This document shows, piece by piece, positions 8,863-15,196 of a stretch of 64,000 nt of DNA. The notes under the pieces are model-generated. The model made no database searches. It was not told the origin of the DNA and saw only the letters and a list, made by a program, of their open reading frames with translations. The position numbers were made by a program, and so were the translations under genes. The DNA comes from Methanosarcina sp. UBA293 (GTDB lineage Archaea > Halobacteriota > Methanosarcinia > Methanosarcinales > Methanosarcinaceae), in assembly GCA_002499445.1 (NCBI GenBank), contig DALS01000033.1, forward strand, positions 74,188-138,187, in the 5' to 3' direction. Each line of letters starts with the position of its first letter. The stretch's first letter is position 1.

Positions 8863-9186
8863 AGCTGTAAAGTGCTCATCTACTTTTGTTTCCCGATGTT
8901 CTGCAAATGATTTCGGAAACATAATCAAGATATGATGTCTCTTAGGCTGGATTAAAGCCAAAATAATCTTGGAAAAGCCTAATAATAAGATTAGTTTAAT
9001 ATAATAAATTCGATCTAAATACGACTGAGTCAGTTCAGGACTAGATAATTTAGTTTGAGATATTGTAGTAGATTGGATAATAATTCATGTACATGAAGAT
9101 ATGCTTGGACATGAAGATTATACACGGCACAAAATAGTTAGAGATAAAAACAGTAGGTGCCGGGATAAGGGGAAAGTTCTGCTCCT
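8863..9186. other. Intergenic region between archease and rtcB
   Basis: About 320 A+T-rich bases without an ORF or RNA gene that I can support. With the TATA box at 8851-8862 it suggests rtcB has its own promoter rather than depending only on read-through from archease. Confidence 0.3.
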
Positions 9187-9633
9187 TTAAATGTCCACAA
9201 CCACTTGAGCTCTCCAGCCGTTGGCAGTCTTTACTATCTCTAATTGGTTATAGGTAACAGCCTTGATTTCAGTTTCAAAGGGATGGCTTTCAGGATAGTA
9301 CTTTTCGCCCAGTGCCTGAGCTGTTATTGAGTATTCACCTTCTTCCTCTATGATTTTCTTAACCCGAAACTCCCTGAAAACAATTTCATCAACTTCAAAG
9401 ATATATAGAAGCTCGGAAAGCCAGTCCACAAGTAGAGCCTCCAGATCAGGCGACTTAAGAAAAATTTTTCTTGGGGTTTCTCCCGAGACTTGTTGTGTAT
9501 CAATTATAACATTGAACATAGCGAGAGCCGCATTTTCAAATACTTCTTCTAAGTTTTTCCCATAAGCTAAGAACTTTATATCGGCAGTGTGTTCCAGATA
9601 TTCATACTGTTTTCCTTGAGACAACATAGCCAT
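9187..9633 (-). CDS. Archease, RtcB activator
   Basis: Archease is a small protein that stimulates guanylylation and multiple turnover of RtcB. The 148-residue product shows the family signature near the N-terminus (YEYLEHTADIKFLAYG), the central hydrophobic LLVDWLSELLYIFE segment, and the C-terminal KAVTYNQLEI. Two close in-frame ATGs (9633 and 9627) have no clear Shine-Dalgarno sequence. It lies 364 bases upstream of rtcB on the same strand; this linkage is common in archaea and supports both calls. Confidence 0.93.
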   Translation of the reverse strand: MAMLSQGKQYEYLEHTADIKFLAYGKNLEEVFENAALAMFNVIIDTQQVSGETPRKIFLKSPDLEALLVDWLSELLYIFEVDEIVFREFRVKKIIEEEGEYSITAQALGEKYYPESHPFETEIKAVTYNQLEIVKTANGWRAQVVVDI

Positions 9634-9744
9634 GTATTATATTTTTGTTACATTAATAACTTGTTCGCCGCAGAAACCTGCGTTCAGATCTAAAGGAAAC
9701 TTCCCTGAATTTAATTAAATTTTACAAATTCATAAATGACGCTT

Positions 9745-10356
9745 TCATTCCAGTCTCTTCCAGATATAATTAATTCTCTGGATTGCTGTTATATGGCTTG
9801 TTATAGCAATCAGGATAACAGCCCAGCCCAAGATTGAAAAACCTGCAATCGGTGTTGGAGAAGCAAAGTTACCTAAAGCTGCGAGAATTATAACTACGAG
9901 ACGATCAGCCCTGCCCATTATCCCTCCATAGTATCTTCCAAGACTAAGAGCCTGAGCTTGGGTGCCGAGATAACTGGTAAGTAGCACTCCTACAATCGCC
10001 GCAACCCCGATCTGCCAGGGGACATAACCTGCAAAAAAAATGCTGCATATGATGAAAACATCCGAGTAACGGTCGATAACGTGATCCAGAAAATCTCCTC
10101 TTGGGGTAGCTCTATTCGATTTCCGTGCAATCAATCCATCAAGAGCGTCAAAAATCGAGTTAAGTATTACTAGGATGCCTGCCAGCAGAATTAATTCTCT
10201 GGATGCAGTCGAGTAATAAAAACTAAGCCCTGCAAAAAATGCACAGATAAGAGAAGCTATGGATACTGTATCAGGTGAGACCTTGTATTTAACGAAAAAG
10301 TCTGCCAGCGGTTCAATAACTTTTGAGGCAAAAGGTCTCAGGGTGTTAAATGTCAT
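9745..10356 (-). CDS. CDP-alcohol phosphatidyltransferase, probable archaetidylinositol phosphate synthase
   Basis: This membrane enzyme transfers a polar head group, in archaea typically inositol 1-phosphate, to CDP-archaeol. The 203-residue protein carries the full CDP-alcohol phosphotransferase motif D-x2-DG-x2-AR-x8-G-x3-D-x3-D starting near residue 68 (DALDGLIARK, then GDFLDHVID). Around it are about five or six membrane segments. The inositol substrate is the usual annotation for this archaeal subgroup and is not proven by the motif; a glycerol or serine substrate is possible. No strong RBS is visible. Confidence 0.85.
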   Translation of the reverse strand: MTFNTLRPFASKVIEPLADFFVKYKVSPDTVSIASLICAFFAGLSFYYSTASRELILLAGILVILNSIFDALDGLIARKSNRATPRGDFLDHVIDRYSDVFIICSIFFAGYVPWQIGVAAIVGVLLTSYLGTQAQALSLGRYYGGIMGRADRLVVIILAALGNFASPTPIAGFSILGWAVILIAITSHITAIQRINYIWKRLE

Positions 10357-10633
10357 GGTACTCGAGATTTTTCCTTAGTGATATCTGTAATAGAAAGCCG
10401 CCCTAGAAACAGACATTTTATCTTCTTGTCCAATATCCAGGTTAGGGTCTGTTTATTATATCGTTTCTGTGTTTACCGCTTTTTTATATTTATACTTAAG
10501 CTGTATGGTTATCGGCTCACTCAATAATTAAGTTTACTTATTTTTTCTTCTTTTCGCTACTGTATACTCTTATTTAATAACGCAGATCAAACGAGTGAAT
10601 GTTTGCGCTGATTAAACAAGCGGTATTTACAGT

Positions 10634-11233
10634 TCATTTTTTTTCCTTTTTCGCTGCTGCAAGCTCGTACAGGTACTTAATTTTACAGGAGTGCTCAAGC
10701 TGCGTGGTCACGATATAGGCGTCTCCAAGCGTTCTTCCGACTGCAAAAGTCCCGTGACTGTAAACTATAGCGCCCCTGTGTCTTGAGAACGCATTCGCAA
10801 GGTTTCTGACAAGTTCGTGACTGCCTATTCCCCCTCCGACTACTGGAATCTCCCCTAGGAAGTACTGTCCTTCGCTATCGATAGGCGAAACTCTTCCTTT
10901 GGGACCTGCGAGCAAGGATTCAACAACGGCATAAGTAGAGTGGGCATGAATAATTGCAAGCGATGAAGTCTGTCTATAAATCTCCCTGTGCACGACAGCT
11001 TCTGAAGACGCGATTATATCTAAGGACGAGGTTTCCTGAATGTCAATTTCAACAACGCTATTACTTGTAATTTCATCAAGCGCAGCCCCTGTCCGGGTAA
11101 TAAGCATTCTGTCTCCAGCCCTGATGCTGATATTTCCAAAGTTAGATTCGACAAGTCCGTGTTCAACCAGCTTGCGTCCGTATTTTGAGATTTCCTGCCA
11201 CATCTTGTGCGAGATATATACAAAGAACGCCAT
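10634..11233 (-). CDS. Class II aldolase/adducin family protein, fuculose-1-phosphate aldolase-like
   Basis: Class II aldolases of this fold use a zinc ion held by histidines. The 199-residue protein shows NFGNISIR near residue 30, a catalytic Glu in SSEAVVHREIY, the zinc pair in HAHSTYAV and a further His in SHGTFAVGRTLGDAY. Fuculose- or ribulose-phosphate-type substrates are typical; in methanogens related enzymes are linked to lactaldehyde or sugar-phosphate metabolism, so the substrate is uncertain. Two starts are possible: ATG 11233, or ATG 11203 (MWQEISKYG), which fits the usual family N-terminus. It is first of a leftward series with the lipid synthase, archease and rtcB. Confidence 0.85.
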   Translation of the reverse strand: MAFFVYISHKMWQEISKYGRKLVEHGLVESNFGNISIRAGDRMLITRTGAALDEITSNSVVEIDIQETSSLDIIASSEAVVHREIYRQTSSLAIIHAHSTYAVVESLLAGPKGRVSPIDSEGQYFLGEIPVVGGGIGSHELVRNLANAFSRHRGAIVYSHGTFAVGRTLGDAYIVTTQLEHSCKIKYLYELAAAKKEKK

Positions 11234-11380
11234 AAGGGTTGTGTACTATAACCTCATGAATCCGGCAGAAAATGAAAAGAAAACAGTTAAAACACTGCGG
11301 CTTGCTTTCGGAAAAAGAAATCTGCCATAAAGTTTATCTGTGAGTATTGTATTTAGATAAGTCGCAGTCAGTTCCCATTT

Positions 11381-11454
11381 GCCTCGTTGGCTCAGCCCGG
11401 TAGAGCGAGTGACTTGTAATCACTAGGTCGCGTGTTCGAATCACGCACGAGGCT
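11381..11454 (+). tRNA. tRNA-Thr (anticodon TGT)
   Basis: A complete cloverleaf is visible. Acceptor GCCTCGT pairs with ACGAGGC, D-stem GCTC/GAGC, anticodon stem AGTGA/TCACT with loop CTTGTAA (anticodon TGT), T-stem GCGTG/CACGC with loop TTCGAAT, and discriminator T. CCA is not encoded. Bases from position 3 of the tRNA to 16 bases past its end are repeated perfectly at 14634-14721. Confidence 0.95.
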
Positions 11455-11470
11455 TTGTACTATTTTTGTT
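11383..11470 (+). repeat. 88-bp direct repeat, left copy (attL-like)
   Basis: This copy covers positions 3-74 of tRNA-Thr plus 16 downstream bases. It is identical to 14634-14721; the offset is 3,251 bp. The next base differs (T versus C). The pattern of an intact tRNA gene on one side and a 3' portion on the other resembles att sites left by tRNA-targeting integrases. Confidence 0.75.
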
Positions 11471-11633
11471 TAAAGCACCTTTCAATTCTGTTTTTCTTCA
11501 ATACTTGATTTATTTATATATAGCATAGTCCTAGACCTTTAATTTCTTGATCTCAGGTCTCTTATTCAAGCTTGTTTAAGGAATTTTCAAGTATTTTTCG
11601 CTTTTCTATCAGCATTCAAAAAAGTTGTTAGGG

Positions 11634-11702
11634 CAGATAAAAGGCTATGGCCTTAAGATCCATTTTTGAGGGTACTCGTGGGTTTGAATCCCACTCCCCG
11701 CA
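11634..11702 (+). pseudogene. tRNA-Leu (TAA) 3' fragment
   Basis: From the D-loop onward this looks like a tRNA-Leu. It has an anticodon stem (11647-11651/11659-11663, one C-T mismatch) with loop CTTAAGA (anticodon TAA), a long variable arm GAG-GGTA-CTC, a T-arm GTGGG-TTTGAAT-CCCAC and a 3' acceptor strand TCCCCGC plus A. The matching 5' acceptor strand and 5' D-arm are missing upstream. It is a truncated gene, probably a recombination or attachment remnant, and ends 14 bases before the trpF stop. Confidence 0.65.
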
Positions 11703-11716
11703 CTAAAAGTCTGGGT

Positions 11717-12397
11717 TTAGTTCTCTAAAGATAAATTTCTGACCTTGAAAAATTCGTGTTTTGCACGATATACGAAATTAATTACTTTCATTTCATCTTT
11801 GAAACCATCAGAGTCTTTAAGCCCAGAACTGGCGTCTACACCATATGGCTTTACAAACCTTATAGCCTTTCCAATATTTTCCGGGGTCAGACCTCCTGCT
11901 AAGATAACTGGTCGTGATATCTCTTTAACGATGTTTCTACTAATGTTCCAATCATGGACTAAACCTGTTCCACCTACTTTATCGTTGGCTAAATCAAGAG
12001 TATCCAGGATGAAAGCATCTACCACAGATTCGAAGGGTTTCATAGCGTGAATAACTTCTAACCCGTTAACATGAAAGTTTTTGATTATTTTTATATAAGG
12101 GAGGCTTTTACGCAGTGATATGATACTATCAACTGTACAATCAGAATGTAATTGGATAGAAGTTACACCTATTTCATGTGCTAGATTAGAGATTTCTTCA
12201 GCATCATCCAGTTCTGTAACTAGAACTGGCGAAATATAAGGTAGGCATTCGTTCACGATTTTTTTGGCTAAACTTTTGTCAATAAAATCATCTGAATTAT
12301 GTTTTTGTCCCACTACTAATCCAATCGCATCAGCTCCACAGTACGCAGCCATAATAGCATCTTCGACCCTTTTAATACCACAAATTTTTACTCTCAT
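11717..12397 (-). CDS. trpF: Phosphoribosylanthranilate isomerase
   Basis: TrpF converts phosphoribosylanthranilate to carboxyphenylamino-deoxyribulose 5-phosphate in tryptophan synthesis. The 226-residue TIM-barrel protein starts with MRVKICGIKR, the family signature with the catalytic Cys. It has the second catalytic Asp in DAFILDTLD, GGTGLVHDW for phosphate binding, LAGGLTPENIG, and VDASSGLKDSDGFKD near the end. AGGAGAG lies six bases before the ATG. No other trp gene is nearby; it sits inside the tRNA-Thr-bracketed island. Methanosarcina species are known to carry two trpF paralogs, and this may be the one outside the main trp cluster. Confidence 0.93.
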   Translation of the reverse strand: MRVKICGIKRVEDAIMAAYCGADAIGLVVGQKHNSDDFIDKSLAKKIVNECLPYISPVLVTELDDAEEISNLAHEIGVTSIQLHSDCTVDSIISLRKSLPYIKIIKNFHVNGLEVIHAMKPFESVVDAFILDTLDLANDKVGGTGLVHDWNISRNIVKEISRPVILAGGLTPENIGKAIRFVKPYGVDASSGLKDSDGFKDEMKVINFVYRAKHEFFKVRNLSLEN

Positions 12398-12616
12398 GAC
12401 TCTCTCCTAAAAAATCTTTGATAGAGGTCTAACAAGTCAAGCACAAGAGAATGTGATCTCAAGCTCATCAGCTCTTTGCTAAAGGGCATTCTGGCTCATA
12501 GCTTTACAACCCATTCATGAAATAATAAAGTGCCTATTAAGCCTTATAAGGATAAATAAGGGGATGACACGATTTGTTCTTTTAGGATCACTTAATAAGC
12601 CCAGTACCAGCGAATA

Positions 12617-12630
12617 CGACAAAATTGTCG
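12617..12630. repeat. 14-bp perfect palindrome upstream of the 11-bp array
   Basis: CGACAAAATTGTCG is a perfect inverted repeat about 220 bases upstream of trpF and 35-45 bases before the 11-bp repeat array. It may be a regulator site or part of a replication or partition region; the function is unknown. Confidence 0.4.
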
Positions 12631-12663
12631 CCATACCCCTATAATTGCATGCATAATTTTTAC

Positions 12664-12784
12664 AGGCAAAACTCACCTGCATTTCACCGGTAACTTGCAG
12701 GAGATTTGCAGGTAAACAGCTGGTAATTCGCAGGTTACATACCTACATATCGCAGGTAAATTGCAGGTAGTCTGCCTGTAACAG
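12664..12784. repeat. 11-bp tandem repeat array (GCAGGTAA core)
   Basis: Units begin every 11 bases: 12697, 12708, 12719, 12730, (12741 degenerate), 12752, 12763 and 12774, with weaker units at 12686 and 12675. The best units read GCAGGTAAACA, GCTGGTAATTC, GCAGGTTACAT, GCAGGTAAATT and GCAGGTAGTCT. The period matches about one helical turn and is not a multiple of three, so this is not coding. It could be an iteron-like array or a multi-site regulator target between trpF and the small gene at 12821. Confidence 0.7.
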
Positions 12785-12820
12785 AATACAAAAAATAACC
12801 TAGATATTGAATTTTTAATA

Positions 12821-13144
12821 TTACTTTTGATTAAATTTGTATGCAAAATTCCTGAGGAAAATCAAAGGAAAAACAAGCACTCTTTTAATTTCTCTATCTG
12901 TTTTTACTGATGCCTTTCTGAACTCGATTATTCCACTCTTTATAGGAATATGTCCATTTCCTTCTGTTGATAGATCATTAAGCGCAAAAAATATTTGATC
13001 CGCATAGGCACCCATAAAATCAATGACAGACGCCTCATTTTTACGGTAGCCGATTTTAATTGAACTCTTGTAATTATCTAAGGTGAAAAATGGGTTTTTT
13101 TGGTTGTCCTCGAAGAACGGATTTAAGCAGACTTTAACAAACAA
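12821..13144 (-). CDS. Small protein of unknown function
   Basis: The family is not recognised. The ORF gives 107 residues from a TTG start with no good ribosome binding site, so the true start may differ. The frame stays open a little further upstream, leaving room for a truncated 5' end. The product has mixed aromatic and basic residues and a final hydrophobic stretch (about 88-102). It lies inside the tRNA-Thr-bracketed island, next to the 11-bp array. It may be a fragment rather than an intact gene. Confidence 0.4.
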   Translation of the reverse strand: MFVKVCLNPFFEDNQKNPFFTLDNYKSSIKIGYRKNEASVIDFMGAYADQIFFALNDLSTEGNGHIPIKSGIIEFRKASVKTDREIKRVLVFPLIFLRNFAYKFNQK

Positions 13145-13263
13145 AGCAGGTTTTTTATCGAAGTGAGCAAATCACCAGAGCAAAAGTTAGCATGCATAAA
13201 TAAAAAAATAAATTTAGGAAGAGTGACTAAAGTTAATCGTTAAGTGTTGAAAAAGGTGATTGA

Positions 13264-13695
13264 TTGGGTACTGAAAGTGTTCGGACTTATAATAAAATCG
13301 AACCATCATATTCTATAAAAGATAGAATAATCCAAATTATCGGGTTCTCTGCATTACTACTATGGTTCGTAGTATACGCGATCAACACTATCAATTTTAT
13401 CGAATATGAAGACTGTTTATTAATAAAAGCACTATTATTTCTAGCTGCATTTCTCTTTACGGGGTCTATTCTTCTAGGAATGTGGACATACTATAAAATA
13501 AAACACGCTTATTCCAATGATCCGTCAACAGGGATAACGAACGCAGTTAAATGGTTTATATTCGGATTCTTTGTTCTCATGATGTCAATCCCATTAATAC
13601 TATTCCCAGAATCCGACAGATTCTTTGAGACATACTCAATTGCATTGCTGTATGCAGGAAAACACGTAATGGGAAAGATTTCGAAAAGTCCATGA
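13264..13695 (+). CDS. Putative integral membrane protein
   Basis: The family is not recognised. The 143-residue protein has about four predicted membrane helices (roughly residues 25-44, 53-75, 90-110 and 122-136). The start is TTG at 13264 with AAAGGTGAT ending just upstream, an acceptable RBS. A+T content is visibly high, like the rest of the island between the tRNA-Thr copies. It precedes the YkgJ-like gene on the same strand, but 273 bases apart. Confidence 0.6.
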   Translation: MGTESVRTYNKIEPSYSIKDRIIQIIGFSALLLWFVVYAINTINFIEYEDCLLIKALLFLAAFLFTGSILLGMWTYYKIKHAYSNDPSTGITNAVKWFIFGFFVLMMSIPLILFPESDRFFETYSIALLYAGKHVMGKISKSP

Positions 13696-14022
13696 GTAAA
13701 TACTGGCTTAATTTGAGAGTAATGGACGGCTTATTCTAAGCCCCTGTATTTGTTTATAAGAAGCTCCCCCATAATCCCACCCACTTCAGAAACGCTTCGC
13801 TTTCGGGCTCATTTTTCTGCGTTTTAGATATTTAACCGGGCGGTTTTCATCCAAAATCCATGCATTTCTCCAATTAAGCGACAAGGTGCCTACATTCTTA
13901 AATATGCGAAATTATTTCAAGATACAAGGATTATTATCAGTATATCAAGTTCTCATAAAATAGGGCAATTGATAGCTATTATATACTTAACATCTCTTTT
14001 TTCTTTCAATTGGGTGGATGCT
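13696..14022. other. Intergenic region within the island
   Basis: No ORF is supported apart from a possible 18-residue extension of the next gene (from 13969). There is a weak local inverted element around 13795-13815. Nothing else was recognised. Confidence 0.3.
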
Positions 14023-14571
14023 ATGAATAGAAGACGACGTCTTGAAAAACACAACTGGTTAATCTCAAAAACTGAAAGCATACTTAAACATTATAGCTGT
14101 CCTGAATCATGTAATGCGAGTTGCTGCAAAAATCATATTATTGATTTTTATAGAAAAGAATATGAGAAAATCTTAAAAAATGTAGATAAAGAATGTGCGA
14201 ATATTTTAAAATCGAATGCGGTAAAATCAGAGTTGGAAGGATGTTATAAAGCAATAGTCGGGCAGTGCCCATTATTGATAAAATCAAAATGCAGAATATA
14301 CGATAATAGGCCGGAAGCATGTAGAAATTTTCCTTTTGTAATTTTCCCGGATATGGAAGCAGGATTTGGTTTAACGTTGTTGTTATGTCCGATGTCTGTT
14401 AACATAATTCAAGATTGTGCACAGTGGTACAAATCGGTAAACTCAACAATATATAATCAATTAAATGTCTTGTACGAACAGTACAAAAACATAGACAAAA
14501 ATAATGATTTTTGTATTCAAATGAAAGAGCATAATTTAGATTCTTTCATAGAATTTCTTGAAAGGGAGTGA
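14023..14571 (+). CDS. YkgJ-family cysteine cluster protein
   Basis: The 182-residue protein has the cysteine pattern of the YkgJ group (zinc- or iron-chelating, UPF0153): CPESCNASCC near residue 27, then CPLLIKSKCRIYDNRPEAC and a later Cys in LLLCPM. Family proteins probably bind a metal or Fe-S cluster; the biological role is generally unknown. The frame opens at 13969, but the ATG at 14023 follows GGGTGGATGCT and starts MNRRRRLEKHN, so it is preferred. It is A+T-rich, the last gene before the second tRNA-Thr copy. Confidence 0.75.
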   Translation: MNRRRRLEKHNWLISKTESILKHYSCPESCNASCCKNHIIDFYRKEYEKILKNVDKECANILKSNAVKSELEGCYKAIVGQCPLLIKSKCRIYDNRPEACRNFPFVIFPDMEAGFGLTLLLCPMSVNIIQDCAQWYKSVNSTIYNQLNVLYEQYKNIDKNNDFCIQMKEHNLDSFIEFLERE

Positions 14572-14633
14572 TCATTAATTTTCCTTTTTGTATTCCTTCT
14601 CTTGTCTATGGAATCGCTAAGAGAAAATCACTT

Positions 14634-14721
14634 CTCGTTGGCTCAGCCCGGTAGAGCGAGTGACTTGTAATCACTAGGTCGCGTGTTCGAATCACGCACG
14701 AGGCTTTGTACTATTTTTGTT
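14634..14721 (+). repeat. 88-bp direct repeat, right copy (attR-like tRNA-Thr remnant)
   Basis: Identical to 11383-11470. The first two acceptor bases of the tRNA (GC) are replaced by TT here, so pairs 1-72 and 2-71 become a T/C mismatch and a G-T wobble. The copy is therefore probably not a functional tRNA gene but the distal attachment repeat or the scar of a duplication. Confidence 0.75.
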
Positions 14722-15196
14722 CAAAGTTTTTTTCAAGGATTTTAATTTGTAAAATATCAATTAATTAATGAGCTAACCCAAAACTCAAAGTTGGTTCTCT
14801 AAATCTTGAATTTTGAGTTATCAATCGAGTTTCTGATCATGGAAAATAGTTCTAAAACTCTCATTAATTTAAAAAGTTATCGAATTATTCATTTATAGAA
14901 TTTGTTCAGTTATAGAACTCAGCCAAAACTTAAAATCTCTTTTCCTAGAACCTAATAGCCCATTCGAGTTTCTGAGAATGAACTGAGAATAAAAAAATTC
15001 TGGAAATTCCTGCTGAAGGCAACTTTGCAAGACCTGAGAAGAAAAGGAGATTGGGATAGGCTCATAAGTACTGTAACTATATAAAGTATTGTGATAATAA
15101 AGTGTTGTAGATTAAACACTGTAGTCTTATATACTGCAAAGCTGGGTCCGAAAAATAAGAGGCATAAGGGGTAATAGAAGACAAGGGAGCTGGAAA
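14722..15196. other. Intergenic region before the PAS kinase
   Basis: A+T-rich, without a supportable ORF. The last 150 bases contain TATA-like runs (CTATATAAAG near 15077 and TTATATACT near 15126) that could drive the kinase gene. Confidence 0.35.

Noticed and set aside
8596..8910. A plus-strand 104-residue frame inside rtcB.
   Set aside because: It is antisense to the strongly supported rtcB and its promoter and has no independent evidence.
12664..12784. The 11-bp array as a CRISPR locus.
   Set aside because: Units are adjacent and far too short, with no unique spacers and no cas gene nearby.
14632..14705. The second tRNA-Thr copy as a functional tRNA gene.
   Set aside because: The first two acceptor bases are TT instead of GC, breaking or weakening pairs 1-72 and 2-71. 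It is better read as an attachment or duplication remnant.
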